Below, piece by piece: positions 45,298-56,035 of a stretch of DNA of 64,000 bases; the stretch's first letter is position 1, and each line of letters begins with the position of its first letter. The notes under the pieces are model-generated. The model was given only the letters and a program-made list of their open reading frames with translations, ran no database searches and was not told the origin of the DNA. The stretch lies in NCBI RefSeq assembly GCF_901709675.1, contig NC_051087.1:18292067-18356066 (forward strand). Reading direction: 5' to 3'. Origin of the DNA: Syngnathus acus (taxonomy: Eukaryota > Chordata > Actinopteri > Syngnathiformes > Syngnathidae). A program made the translations under genes and the position numbers.

Positions 45298-46680
45298 ATT
45301 ATTTTAGTGCTAAAGATTCCAGCATTCTTGCACGATGGTGATAGTTCCCAGCTGCTCTTGATGTGCGAGAGTCATAAGCAGTCACTCTAAGGCATGGGTA
45401 GGCAACTCTGTTCCTCGATGGCATATTTTCAATGTCTCCCTGTTGCAACACACCTGACTCAAAATAATTAGCAAGGTCTGCAGAAGCTGGATAACACTCC
45501 TGTTTATTTGACTCAGGTGTGTTGCAACAGTGAGACAGAGAAAAGATGCAGGACACCGGTCCTCGAGGACTGGAGCTTACTGGCCTCTGCCCCTGACACA
45601 ACATGCACCTAACGCTTGATGTGAAGCATCAGTGTAAAATGAATGGTTGAGTGAAATCTGGGAAACCTAATACTGGCGGGTGGAGTAGACAATTAACTAT
45701 TCGAATATGTGCTAGTGCTGGTCGGTCCACATAATAGGTTTATGTGAAGGCACGACATCAGTAGCGTTCTCTCACTTTGTTTTGTCTGCTTTTCTATTGT
45801 TACTACTCGGTTCTGCTTTCAGAAGGTCATACAGACAACTAACCTTTCTGGCAAAATCTTCGATATGTTGTCTGTAGTAAGTGAGTAGACCAAGAATTTT
45901 CCTTTGCTGACCTACAGTGTTTGGTTTGATGTCTTTCAAGAAGCGGACAGCTTCCAAATCTACTAGATTAACCCTACTACCATCTGCAGAGACTATACAG
46001 ACAAACCTCAAATTAGAAGAGATCACACTTGATTTGAGCTTGATGCCAAATTCTCTGAGGCACTTCAAGACTTACAGGGGCATATATGATCCACTATAAA
46101 TAAAAAATAAATCCACTCATAAAGTCCCCGTGGGATATCAAAAACTGTCACTGGTCTACTTTCTTCAGACATAAATCTCTGATGGCAAGCTTTTCCCTGG
46201 TCGAGGATGGAGAACCAGGAGTTACCACCTAAGCTGTCCATGATGTCTTGAACTCGAGGGATTGGCTGACGGTCAGGAGGCATCTTTTTTAAATAAGTCT
46301 CCATAATCTATACACAATGGACAATCGTAGGGTGCCATCTTTTTTTCTAACACACACAACAGGTGACAAGTATGAATAATTAGACTCCCTCACCCAGCCC
46401 TGTGCTATCAGGTCGTGGAGGGAGACCTTCATCTCCTGGAACAGTGGCTGGGGCCCCAGCGTACCTTTGACTGGTTTAGGATCTTTGAGCGAGATGGTCA
46501 TTTGCAATCTGTCAATACAGCCAATGTCACTGTCTGACCTTGAGGAGTGGCATTCTTACTTTAGCAGCTCCCTGGCTACCTGTTTCTGATCTTCTGTCAA
46601 GTGGCTAAAATCCACCGTTCACATTTCCAGGTATATTGAGAAAATCACATATTTCCAGCAGCTCCTCTTCGGTAAATGCA
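45298..46680 (-). mobile_element. Ty3/gypsy-like pol remnant (-), with MITE
   Basis: The minus strand holds, in order: the pre-RT string SHLTEDQKQVAREL (about 46610), RT (PLFQEMKVSLHDLIAQGWV, SPVVCVRKKDGTLRL; RQPIPRVQDIMDSLGGNSWF, LDQGKACHQRFMSEESRPV), a connection domain (KCLREFGIKLKSS; GLLTYYRQHIEDFARKVS) and an RNase H piece (TLMLHIK-like frame; LRVTAYDSRTSRAAGNYHH). The stretch that should hold the catalytic Y-x-D-D box, between GLYEW (about 46115) and KCLREFG (about 46060), is deleted. A MITE lies in RNase H (about 45393-45595). No LTRs remain. Confidence 0.75.
45393..45595. mobile_element. hAT-like MITE in gypsy RNase H
   Basis: A diverged palindrome with ends CATGGGTAGGCAACTCTGTT and CTGGCCTCTGCCCCTG and inner arms CAACACACCTGACTC and GACTCAGGTGTGTTG. 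No clear 8-bp duplication; assignment rests on resemblance to the other CAGGGG MITEs. Confidence 0.55.
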
Positions 46681-46682
46681 TA

Positions 46683-46728
46683 CATTGATTGATTGATTGA
46701 TTGCTTGATTGATTGATTGATTGCTTGC

Positions 46729-46763
<35 letters not shown>

Positions 46764-46765
46764 AA
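46683..46765 (+). repeat. (TTGA)n microsatellite
   Basis: TTGA units with occasional TTGC. The tail of retroposon R copy B. Confidence 0.9.
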
Positions 46766-47322
46766 ACTTTATTGATCCCGGGGGTGGGGAAATTCAGGCC
46801 CCAGCAGTATTCATACCACACAACGGCGCCACAAAGAAAGCCAGTAAAGTGCGAAAGTTAAGTCATCAAAGCAAAGCAACAAGACAAAGGAAAGAAGTAA
46901 CAGCGGCCAACCAGCCCCCCTCAATACCAAAGAACACCCCAAAACACTCAAAATAGCCTCCACGGGGTCCATAAACAGGTGTAAGGGCAGTCAAGTTCAA
47001 CGGCACCCAATGGACCGTGGTCGTGAATTGGTAAAACATCACAAAACAGGCAAACGTGTGAGCAGCGTCCTTGGCACCCAGTCGGGGTACTTGCAGATGG
47101 TCACCATGGGGCTGGCACGGCGAAGGTTGTTGGTTCCGACGAGCACGAGGGAGCGGACCACCCACAGGGGTCGCGGCTGCGAGGCCAAGGCGAGGGACCC
47201 GGTCAGCACCGGCCGGATGAGCAGGTCGTGTGTGGAGCAAAAACTTCCAAAGACTTCTGCATGAATCTGCCGTCCTCCCTTCTTGTGGTAGAAGACCGCC
47301 ATCTACTGGTCATCAGAATTCA
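46766..47322 (-). mobile_element. Retroposon family R, copy B (uninterrupted)
   Basis: Matches copy A (14742-15780): tail CTTTATTGATCCCGGGGG, AGCCTCCACGGGGTCCATAA, CCCAATGGACCGTGG, CATCACAAAACAGGCAA. It extends about 270 bp further (ACTTGCAGATGGTCACCATG to CCGCCATCTACTGGTCATCA), part of which on the minus strand reads like a host-type coding phrase but with no support. Copy B shows the site used by the LINE in copy A. Confidence 0.65.
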
Positions 47323-47324
47323 TT

Positions 47325-49010
47325 CTTCAATCAGCACTCAGGCAAGATTAGTCCATGTAGTTTAATGGACAATAGAGTTGCAGTAAAAGATATGCCAGCA
47401 CCGTCAGCCATTGACGTGCTGAAGGTGTTGGAGTTGGACTTTAACGAGAGGAAGTATGCAGACAAAGACAAGTATGTGTCACAAGTTGATGTTCGCTTCA
47501 TCCAGCTGCTGAGTGACAACATTATTCAAAGGGAAGATGGACACTACGAAATGCCCCTCCCCTTCAAGAGCACAGACCCTCCTCTGCCAAACAATAAGAA
47601 GTTGGCAGAAATCCGACTGCAGTACTTGAAGAAAAAGCTAAAGAATAACAAGCAGTATTATGTTCAGTACAAGTCCTTCATGGAGGAAATTATCAAGAAA
47701 GGTGATGCAGAGCCAGCCCCAACAACGGGAGAAGAGCAGACCGAATGATACATACCACACCATGGTGTGTTCCACCCCAAGAAGCCCGAGAAGCTAAGGG
47801 TCGTCTTCGACTGTTCAGCAAAGTTTCGTGGAGTCTCATTGAATGATACGTTGCTCACGGGACCTGACCTGATCAATCCCCTCCTCGGAGTACTCTGTCG
47901 CTTCAGGAAGGAACCCCTTAGCCATCATCTGTGACATCGAGAAGATGTTCCATCAGTTCTACGTGTCTCCTGAACTACGGGACTACTTACGGTTTCTCTG
48001 GTGGGAGGGTGGAGATTTGGAAAAGGAGCCTCAAGAGTATCGCATGGCTGTCCACCTATTCGGCGCCGCTTCGTCACCCGGATGTGCCAACTTCGGCCTA
48101 GAGTACCTGGCTCACCAACACAAAGATGATTATCCAACGGCCTCACCCTTCATCGAAAAGAACTTCTACGTCATCAGTGTCCCCACCATAGAAGAAGCCA
48201 AAGAGCTGATCGCTGATGCACAAGAGTTGTGCAAGAGAGGAGGTCTGCGTTTCCACAAGTTCAACTCAAATGACAGAAAGGTTCTGGACTCTGTGGACAC
48301 AGCATAAACAGCAGTGACATCCGAACCCCTCAACGTCGATCTACATGCCGCACCAGCAGAACGTGCACTCGGAAGTCAGTGGTCACTCGAAAATGAGAAC
48401 TTCAACTTTGATGTGAACCTACAGATGAAATCCTCCACGCGCCGCAGGATCCTATCAGTCATCGCTTCCCTGTACGATCCAGTTGGATTTGTGGCACCAT
48501 TCATCCTAACTGGAAAATGCATACTTCAGGAACTCTGTCGCAGAGGCATCGCATGGGATGACCCACTTCCTGAAGACTTAAGCCCACGCTGGGAGGAATG
48601 GAAAGAGGGTCTCCAAAGCCTGAAGGAAGTTTCCATACCAAGATGTTACCAACCACGAGACTTTGGTAAAACTGTTACGAGAGAACTCCATCACTTTACG
48701 GACGCAAGCAACCAGGGCTATGGCTCCTGTTCATATCTGAGAAGCAAAAACAAAGATGGCAAAGTCTACTGCAGTCTCGTGATGGCAAAGGCCAGAGTTG
48801 CACCCACGAAACTTTCAGCATTCCAAGACTCGAACTCTCAGCAGCGGTGGTCGCTGCGAGATCGAATGTCATGCTAAGAAACAAGCTTGGGATGAAGATT
48901 GATGGAGAGTTTTTCTGGACTGACTCTCAAGTGGTCCTATCTTACATCAGTAATGAAGCAAGAAGGTGTCATGTCTTTGTCGCCAATCATCCTTTTATGT
49001 GCCCCGTGAA
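47325..49010 (+). mobile_element. BEL/Pao-like retrotransposon pol remnant
   Basis: Part of a pol gene, without LTRs, gag or integrase. See the coding entry. It ends at ARRCHVFVANH codons, at a junction with Rex3 fragment D. Confidence 0.8.
47338..48990 (+). pseudogene. BEL/Pao-like protease/RT/RNase H remnant
   Basis: Blocks: 47370-47745 (FNERKYADKDKYVSQVDVRF, the region before RT, to a TGA); then in frame [20 protein letters not shown] and [20 protein letters not shown] (RT start); after a frameshift near 47910, 47945-48307 (FHQFYVSPELRDYLRFLWWE, VHLFGAASSPGCANFGLEYL, KNFYVISVPTIEEAKELI); stop, then 48314-48850 (RRRILSVIASLYDPVGFVAP, FTDASNQGYGSCSYLRS) and finally IPRLELSAAVVAARSN and FFWTDSQVVLSYISN (RNase H-like). 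At 48161-48180 the reading KNFYV passes directly to ISVPT; in this superfamily the catalytic Y-V-D-D box belongs there, so its aspartates are missing in frame. Two stops and two frameshifts in all. Confidence 0.8.
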
Positions 49011-49018
49011 GACAAATT

Positions 49019-49290
49019 AAATTGTGACAAAGTGCAGTCTTGGCGGAATCCAACCCTCACTGGACACGAATCTGACTTACTGCCAGAAATGCGGACCAAA
49101 CTCTGGCATCGATGATAAAGGGACCGAACTGCTCTTATCAGTGGGCTCGGCAACCCGTACTCCCAAAGCACCCCCCACACAACGTCTCGGGGGACACGGT
49201 CAAACGCCTTCTCCAGGTCCACAAAACACATGTGGACTGGTTAAGCGAACACCCATGCACCCTCGAGGATCCTGCCGTCATGTCTGGCCC
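49019..49290 (-). pseudogene. Rex3-like RT fragment, copy D (-)
   Basis: The minus-strand frame gives CFVDLEKAFDRVPRDVVWGV, LIRAVRSLYHRCQSLVRISG and VGFRQDCTLSQF: RT motifs A and B only. The block is homologous to 41500-41790. Confidence 0.8.
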
Positions 49291-49323
49291 CTGGGCCTTG
49301 ACTTTGACACCTAGGCTCTAGAC

Positions 49324-49682
49324 CAGTGGTTCTTAACCTTGTTGGGGGTACCGAACCCCACCAGTTTCATATGCGCATTCACCGAACCCCTCTTAAGTGA
49401 AAAATTAAAAAATATATGTTTTTACTGGCGCACAAAATATGCCATGCATGATCATCAACTTGTTCAAAGAACAAAACCAACACAATGCATGTGCTCAACA
49501 AACTACAAACTACATACCTGCCAATCAGTGTGCCTTTGCGAGACTAGTTCAGATATGCGTTATCATGAATCTACACGATAAATCAGGTGTGTTCGGACCT
49601 CCGCAGTGGAGGCTCTGCCGAACTCCTGAGACCGACTCACCGAACCCCTAGGGTTTGATCGAATCCAGGTTATGAACCACTG
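49324..49682 (+). mobile_element. hAT MITE, 359 bp
   Basis: Ends CAGTGGTTCTTAACCTTGTT and GGTTATGAACCACTG, with a near-perfect 8-bp duplication CTCTAGAC / CTGTAGAC (49316-49323, 49683-49690). Its interior reads CGAACCCC at both sides. Confidence 0.82.
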
Positions 49683-50025
49683 CTGTAGACCCTGCGGACG
49701 TCTTTTTGGCCCTCTGGGTCACTAAAAGTCTAGCGTTTTGCGAACGAAGATTTCGAGACGGAACGTAAGGTACAACTAGGTTGACGAGATACGAAGGCAC
49801 TAAGCCAGGGGTGGCCAACCCGCGGCTCACGAGCCGCATGCGGCTCTTTGGCTGGTTCCATGCGGCTCTTTTACGTTCATATCAACATTTGTGTTTATTT
49901 TTTGTGCGTATTAGCTTCGCTTGAGTTCAATATGGTATTTTGGTCAAACGCGCATGCGCGTGAGGTGAAATCCCGCAAAGGAGGAGGGACAAACCCATTT
50001 GAGGAGTGTCAGTTTCGCTCTAAGA

Positions 50026-50373
50026 ATGGCAAGGAAAAAATGCACAGCTAAACGAATATATGAGGATGAACACAGGACGTTTTTAACAGAGTTAAAGTTG
50101 TTTTTTGTTGAACGCAATGGCAAGCCATTCTGCCTGATATGTCGGACGTCATTAGCGCATTTAAAAGCTTCAAATGTTCAGCGCCACTTCAGCTCACTTC
50201 ATGCCAATATCGATAAGGACTTTCCAAAAGGGACTGAATTTCGCAAGCACAAGTTTGGACACTTTGAAAAGTCAGGCAGAAAAATAGGTACAGTTTTTCA
50301 AAAAAATTACGAAGCACTCAGAGACTGTCACGCTTGCATTGTTTCAACTGGCTTGGAACATTGCACGGGCTAA
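50026..50373 (+). pseudogene. hAT transposase N-terminus with BED-like finger
   Basis: From ATG at 50026: MARKKCTAKRIYEDEHRTFL, FFVERNGKPFCLICRTSLAH, LKASNVQRHFSSLHANIDKD, then FGHFEKSGRK. C-x2-C and H-x4-H spacing form the BED-like zinc finger of GTF2IRD2/ZBED-type hAT proteins. The frame shifts around 50330 and the catalytic region is missing. Confidence 0.75.
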
Positions 50374-50697
50374 AAAGCCATACAATGAAGTGGAGTTTGT
50401 TAAAAAATGCCTGTGACGTTATTGAAATCTTGTCTCCTGAAAACGACAAACTAAAACGAATGGTCTGTCCCGCCACACATACAGTGCCTTGCGAAAGTAT
50501 TCGGCCCCCTTGAACCTTTCAACATTTCGCGACATTTCAGGCTTCAAACATAAAGATATAAAAGTTTAATTTTTTGTCAAGAATCAACAAGTGGGACACA
50601 ATCGTGAAGTGGAACGAAATTTATTGGATAATTTAAACTTTTTTAACAGATAAAAAACTGAAAAGTGGGGCGTGCAATATTATTCGGCCCCCTTGCG

Positions 50698-51934
50698 CTA
50701 ATACTTTGTAGCGCCACCTTTTGCTGCAATTACAGCTGCAAGTCGCTTGGGGTATGTCTCTATCAGTTTTGCACATCGAGAGACTGGAATTCTTGCCCAT
50801 TCTTCCTTGCAAAACAGCTCGAGCTCAGTGAGGTTGGATGGAGAGCGTTTGTGAACAGCAGTCTTCAGCTCTTTCCACAGATTCTCGATTGGATTCAGGT
50901 CTGGACTTTGACTTGGCCATTCTAACACCTGGATACGTCTATTTGTGAACCATTCCATTGTAGATTTGGCTTTATGTTTTGGATCATTGTCCTGTTGGAA
51001 GATAAATCTCAGTCCCAGTCTCAGGTCTTTTGCAGACTCCAACAGGTGTTCTTCCAGAATGGTCCTGTATTTGTCTCCATCCATCTTCCCATCAATTTTA
51101 GCCATCTTCCCTGTCCCTGCTGAAGAAAAGCAGGCCCAAACCATGATGCTGCCACCACCATGTTTGACAGTGGGGATGGTGTGTTCAGGGTGATGAGCTG
51201 TGTTGCTTTTACGCCAAACATATCATTTTGCATTGTGGCCAAAAAGTTCGATTTTGGTTTCATCTGACCAGAGCACCTTCTTCCACATGTTTGGTGTGTC
51301 TCCCAGGTGGCTTGTGGCAAACTTTAAACGAGACTTTTTATGGATATCTTTGAGAAATGGCTTTCTTCTTGCCACTCTTCCATAAAGGCCAGATTTGTGC
51401 AGTGCACGACTGATTGTTGTCCTATGGACAGACTCTCCCACCTCAGCTGTAGTTATCTGCAGTTCATCCAGAGCAGGGGTCACCAACTCCGGTCCTCAAG
51501 GGCGCCAATCCAGCCTGTTTTAGGTGCAGCCCTGCAACAACACACCTGATTCAAATGATCAGCTCATCAGCAAGCTCTATTAAGGCTGATAGCGATCCTG
51601 ATTATTTGAATCAGGTGTGTTGCAGGGGGGATACATCTAAAACAGGCTGGATTGGCGCCCTTGAGGACCGGAGTTGGTGACCCCTGATCCAGAGTGATCA
51701 TGGGCCTCTTGGCTGCATGATCAGTCTTCTCCTTGTTTGAGATGAAAGTTTGGAGGGACGGCCGGGTCTTGGTAGATTTGCAGTGGTCTGATACTCCTTC
51801 CATTTCAATATAATTGCTTGCACAGTGCTCCTTGAGATGTTTAAAGCTTGGGAAATCTCTTTGTATCCAAATCCGGCTTTACACTTCTCCACAACAGTAT
51901 CTCGGACCTGCCTGGTGTGTTCCTTTGATTTCAT
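50698..51934 (-). pseudogene. Tc1 transposase, sister copy, split by MITE
   Basis: Starts at 51934 with MKSKEHTRQVRDTVVEKCKA and keeps SQALNISRSTVQAIILKW where the 20757 copy has its stop. A small deletion follows RRRLI (about 51720, reading MQPRGP). The MITE lies at 51474-51686 between LD and ELQ codons. After that SDETKIELFG has its catalytic Asp, but a stop interrupts at about 51227 (HNAK then TGA-type break). 51144-50698 then holds QQDNDPKHKA and NPIENLWKELK, completing DD34E. The two copies carry different lesions. Confidence 0.85.
51474..51686 (+). mobile_element. hAT MITE (213 bp), copy 2, inside Tc1
   Basis: The same family and exact length as 13367-13579, with a perfect 8-bp duplication ATCCAGAG (51466-51473, 51687-51694). 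The full Tc1 copy at 21003-21018 (CTCTGGATGAACTGCA) gives the empty site. Confidence 0.93.
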
Positions 51935-52218
51935 GGTTCTCTCTGCGCTTTAAACAGAACCCTGAGACTATCAAAGAGCAGGTGCATTTATACGGAGACT
52001 TGATTACACACAGGTGCATTCTATTTATCATCATCAGTCATTTAGGACAACATTGGATCATTCAAAGATCCTCACTGAACGTCTGGAGTGAGTTTGCTGT
52101 TTTTGTTTGTGGAATTTGTTGAACTGAGAGTTTGTCTGTGTGAGACAATGCACACAATGTTCATTGTTGAAAATGTGGTCTTTGGTCTGTGGTTTTAGTA
52201 CTGTAGGAGTCAATTTGT

Positions 52219-52400
52219 CAGAGTCAGAGTCAGCTTTATTGTCAATTCCTTCATGCTAAGACACACAAAGAAACCGAAATTTCGTTTCCCCTATCCCACG
52301 GTGACGAGACACAGTACACGATTAACATACAAGTAAAACAACGGGGGAGAGAGTTCAGGACCCCAACAGCCTGGAGATCACAAACTTCGCCAGTGGCGAG
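52219..52400 (-). mobile_element. L2-like LINE 3' end (-)
   Basis: Minus-strand 3' UTR ending in GACAATAAAGCTGACTCTGA, preceded by codons of the ORF2 end (NSLPR-like). Third copy of the tail at 15500-15713 and 44591-44786. Confidence 0.7.
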
Positions 52401-52595
52401 CAGTGCTAGCATCACACAACAGAGTCCCGGCACCATTCGTCACGGATGTAGACGCACAGCCCACCTCCTCGCGATGTTCCCCCTCGTACAATGGCCCGGT
52501 CCGCCCGATAGCACGCCATCCGCTCCAGATGCACAGCATTATCATGTTGGTGCGTGACATGATAATGTCACACAATAAATTTGGCTGAGCAGAGG

Positions 52596-52633
52596 TGTGT
52601 GTGTGCGCGCGCGCGTTTGTGCGCATGAGTGTG

Positions 52634-52684
<51 letters not shown>

Positions 52685-52697
52685 GTGTGTGTGTGGG
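52596..52697 (+). repeat. (GT)n microsatellite with GCGC start
   Basis: Alternating purine-pyrimidine tract: GTGTGTGCGCGCGCG, then a long GT run. A potential Z-DNA sequence. Confidence 0.9.
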
Positions 52698-55196
52698 GTG
52701 GGGGGGGGAAATGTTCATGTGTGCTCATGTGTATGATGTGGCTCTTTGCGATGACACAGTAAAAAATGTGGCTCTTAGTCTCTGACTGGTTGGCCACCCC
52801 TGCACTAAGCTATTCAGTATTTTGTAGGTTAATATAAAAACCTTGAAGTTGCCTCTTAAATAGACCGGAAGCCAATGTAAATTGGCTAATATTGGGGTAA
52901 TGCGATAAAGTTCTCTCATCTGTGTGAACAGTCTCGCTGCAGCATTTTGTATCAACTGTAGACTTTTAATACTGGACTTGGGAACACCAGAGAACAATAT
53001 GTTCCAGTAATCAAGGTGCAACTTAATAAACGCATGTGTAATAATTTCCGCATCACGAGTTGAAAGAGTCTGACGAATCTTAGCAATATTACGGAGGTGA
53101 AAAAACGCAGTTCTAGTTCTGTTCTTAATGTGTTATAGAAATGAGAGAGTTTGGTCAAAAATAGCACAGAGATTGGTTCCAGTATCTCTTTGGGTGACCA
53201 ATTATCAACATCTCGGTTTTATCTGGGTTAAAACGTAGGAAATTGAGAGACATCCATTTTGGTAATCTCAGCAAGGCACGCCTCAAGATTACAACAATCC
53301 CGCGGATTTGTCATCAATAACAGCATATACTGTATAATTGGGTGTCATCCACATAACATTGAAAACTAAAGTTATCTTTACATGTAACGCCCCAAGTGGA
53401 ATCATGTAAATGCTAAATAGTATTGGTCCCAGTACCTGCCGGACACCACACATAACATTAGTGAGCTCAGAGGTTGTGTTGCCATGGACCACGCGGTGGG
53501 TCCTGCAAGATAGATAAGAATTAAACCAACAAAGTGCTGACCCTGAAATACCAATGCAGGTTTTAAGGTGATCTAATAAAATATTGTAATCAAATAATAG
53601 TACTGATGAGATGTTTGAATCCATAGCTAAGAGGAGATCATTGGTCACTTTAGCAAGTGCTGTCTCTGTGGAGTGGTTAGCTCTAAAACCAGACTGAAAC
53701 AGTTCAAATCGATTGTTAGTGACTATTAAGCTGCTGCGCTACTACTTTTTCAAGAATTTTTGCTATGAACAGGAGAATTGAAACCGGCCTATAATTACTG
53801 AGACGGTCCGGGTCAAGGTTTGGTCGCTGAAGTAGCGGTTTACTAATAGCGCTTTTAAAGGCTGTTAGCACACTACCAGAGGAGACAGACAGATAAATTA
53901 TTTTTAAGACGGACGGTCCTAAAATCTGAAATTATTCTTTAACGAGTTTGGCTGGAAGCGGTTCGAGTAAGCACGCTGTTTGTTTAGCCGCGCTAACCAG
54001 TTGTGTAAGGCTTTCAAAGGACACGTTTTCAAAATTTGAGAAGGATATCGCATGATTCTCAGCTTCCGTAATCGGCGATCTTGACTGTTTGGAATGGTGA
54101 TCGTGATCTCATCCCTAATGGATTGAATCTTTCGAGTGCAAATTTTCATGAACTCGTCAGATGAGTGGGAGGAGCTACCGGAGGTTGGCTGCCGTAGCGA
54201 TAGCTTTACCACCGTATCAAATAAGTATTTAGTATTGTTTTTATTAAGACCAATAATTCGAGAGAAATAATGATTTTGCTAAAACGAGTGCTTTTTTTGT
54301 ATTTCAGGAGGCTGTCACACCATGCCTGATGACGTTTTAAGACATAGAGACACTACTGAGTCGATGGGGTTTAATTTAGCCGCATTGTGAGATTATCAAT
54401 TAAGTGGGAAATGCGGCCAGCAACAGTAACTCAGAGAGCGCAGTCACAGTTATGGAGTAATATTACGGCTGTGATACTTTGATTGTGCTCCTGTCGTTGA
54501 CAGGGAGCTAAAATTTAAAATTTTATCAGGTAGTGGTCGGACATAACAGTAGTGTATGGCAGCACCGTTATATTTGAGGTTGCCAATCCTCGGGATATTA
54601 CCAGATCTAAAGTATTTCCATTTTTACGTGTTGCTGCCTGTATTGCCTGCGTAAAACCGAACGTATCAATTATTATCTGAAACGCCTCAGTAAGTGGCTC
54701 TGATGGTAAATTTATATGGCTATTAAAATCCGCCATAACTATTATATTATCTGCATTTGTCACCAGGTCAGCCACAAATTATGAATATTTTTCCAGGAAA
54801 CCAGATTAAGGTGGACGGTAGATAACAGCGAAATAAAACGACAGCAAAGTTGTGGATCGGACAACTAGAACTTTAAAAGTTTAAATGCGTTAATCAAACG
54901 AGGGCTGGGTCTAAGATCGGAATTGGAGATGAGGGCTACACCACCATCCTTCTTACCAGGACGCGCAACATGCGAGCTCACAAAATCTGTAGGTGAGGCC
55001 ACATCAAGCGGCAGCAATTCATTAGATTTTAACCAGGTCTCACAAAAACCAAAAATGTTAAGATTATGGTCTGTAATGAGGTCATTAATGAGTAGCGCTT
55101 TCATGTGGAGTGATCTAATATACATAAAACTGAGTTTGAGTCTAATCGGTTGATAGAGTTTGCTGAATTTCTTAGTTTGCTACACCCTCTTCTGAC

Positions 55197-56035
55197 TACT
55201 TGCGCCATTTTTGAAGAGTGGTAACATGGGAGCCTCAAAACAACTGACAAATGACCTGAAAACAAAGATTGTTCAACATCATGGTTTAGGGCAGGGATCG
55301 GGAACCTTTTTGGCAGACAGAGCCATAAATGCCCATTTTATAAAAATAATTTCCTGTGAGAGCCATACCATTTAAAAAAATGATAGGTTAAATAAAATTA
55401 AATGCATGTATTTTAATTAAGACCAACAATTTTTTGAGTATGCTAATGTATTATTTTTAATAATGTTTTTAACGTCGCCAAAAGAGCCATATCTGGTTCG
55501 CGAGCCATAGGTTCCCGACCCCTGGTTTAGTGGAAGGATATAAAAAGCTAGCTCAGAGATTTCAGCTGTCAGTTTGCACTGAGGAACATAGTGAGGAAAT
55601 GGAAGACCACAGGCACAGTTCTAGTTAAGGCCTGGAGTGGCAGGCCAAGAAAAATCTCAGATAAGCAGAGGCAAAGGATGGTGAGAACAGTCAAAGTCAA
55701 CCCACAGAGCAGCTCCAAAGACCTACAACATGATCTTGCTGCATATGGTGACACTGTGCATCGTTCAACTATTTAGTACACTGCACAAGGAAATGCTGTA
55801 TTGGAGAGTAATGCGGTAGAGGTTTTCTGAAGCACATTTGGACAAGCCAGTTTCATTTTGGAATATGGTGTTGTGGGCGAATGAAACTAAAATTGAGTTA
55901 TTTGGACATAAGGGGCGGTATGGTATGTATGGCGGAAGAAGAACACAGCATTGCCGGACAAACAGTCAAATTTGGTGGTGGTTCCATCATGCTGTGGGGC
56001 TGTGGGGCCAGTGCAGGCGAGTGCATAGACACATT
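55197..56035 (+). mobile_element. Second Tc1 family, copy with MITE, degenerate
   Basis: Starts in the leader (GTGGTAACATGGGAGCCTCA), codes MGASKQLTNDLKTKIVQHHG, is interrupted by a MITE at 55292, and resumes at 55533. The later codons are frameshifted but contain SGRPRKISDK, LWANETKIELFGH (first catalytic position D replaced by N) and GGGSIMLWGC. Both TIRs and the rest of the catalytic domain are missing. Confidence 0.78.
55292..55524 (+). mobile_element. hAT MITE (233 bp) inside Tc1
   Basis: Ends CAGGGATCGGGAACCTTTTT and AGGTTCCCGACCCCTG; flanks GTTTAGGG (55284-55291) and GTTTAGTG (55525-55532). It occupies the same Tc1 site as the unrelated hAT at 31923-33253. Confidence 0.88.

Larger units (their letters stand above)
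50482..52104 (-). mobile_element. Tc1 transposon, sister copy, truncated, with MITE
   Basis: The plus-strand left edge CAGTGCCTTGCGAAAGTATT follows TA (50480-50481). The element reads leftwards and matches 20369-21989 from its 3' TIR through the transposase to the leader string GCAAACTCACTCCAGACGTT, where it stops without the 5' TIR (about 220 bp missing). A hAT MITE is inside the transposase. Confidence 0.88.
49806..52802 (+). mobile_element. hAT element holding a Tc1 copy
   Basis: Ends CAGGGGTGGCCAACCCGCGG and GGTTGGCCACCCCTG are flanked by CACTAAGC on both sides (49798-49805, 52803-52810). GCGGCTC/GTGGCTC motifs are subterminal. A first coding exon starts at 50026; the rest of the transposase is absent. 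Nested within are a Tc1 copy (50482-52104), a LINE tail (52219-52400) and a GT array. Confidence 0.9.
49691..55125 (-). pseudogene. L2-like ORF2 remnant, split
   Basis: Endonuclease: 55125-54865 (NIFGFCETWLKSNE, GGVALISNSDL) and 54775-54515 (IIVMADFNSHINLPSE, LDLVISRGLA, MSDHYLIKF). RT: motif-poor, frameshifted stretch 54210-53650, then TNDLLLAMDSNISSVLLFDY and GVRQVLGPILFSIYM (53648-53289). Thumb: LQLIQNAAARLFTQM, RITPILANLHWLPVYLRGNF (53021-52803). Tail: 49797-49691. The catalytic Asp box is not recognisable. More decayed than the L2 at 43047. Confidence 0.78.
49691..55170 (-). mobile_element. L2-like LINE (-), split by a nested hAT
   Basis: The minus strand reads endonuclease from about 55150, RT, and thumb, is interrupted at 52803 by a 3-kb hAT, and resumes at 49797 for the protein tail (LVPSYLVNLVVPYVPSRNLR), ending at the MITE at 49682. 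Host DNA for a four-level nest. Confidence 0.82.

Noticed and set aside
47010-47302. Coding gene in retroposon R copy B (84-124 codon frames on both strands)
   Set aside because: Overlapping frames on both strands in GC-rich retroposon sequence; no domain seen.
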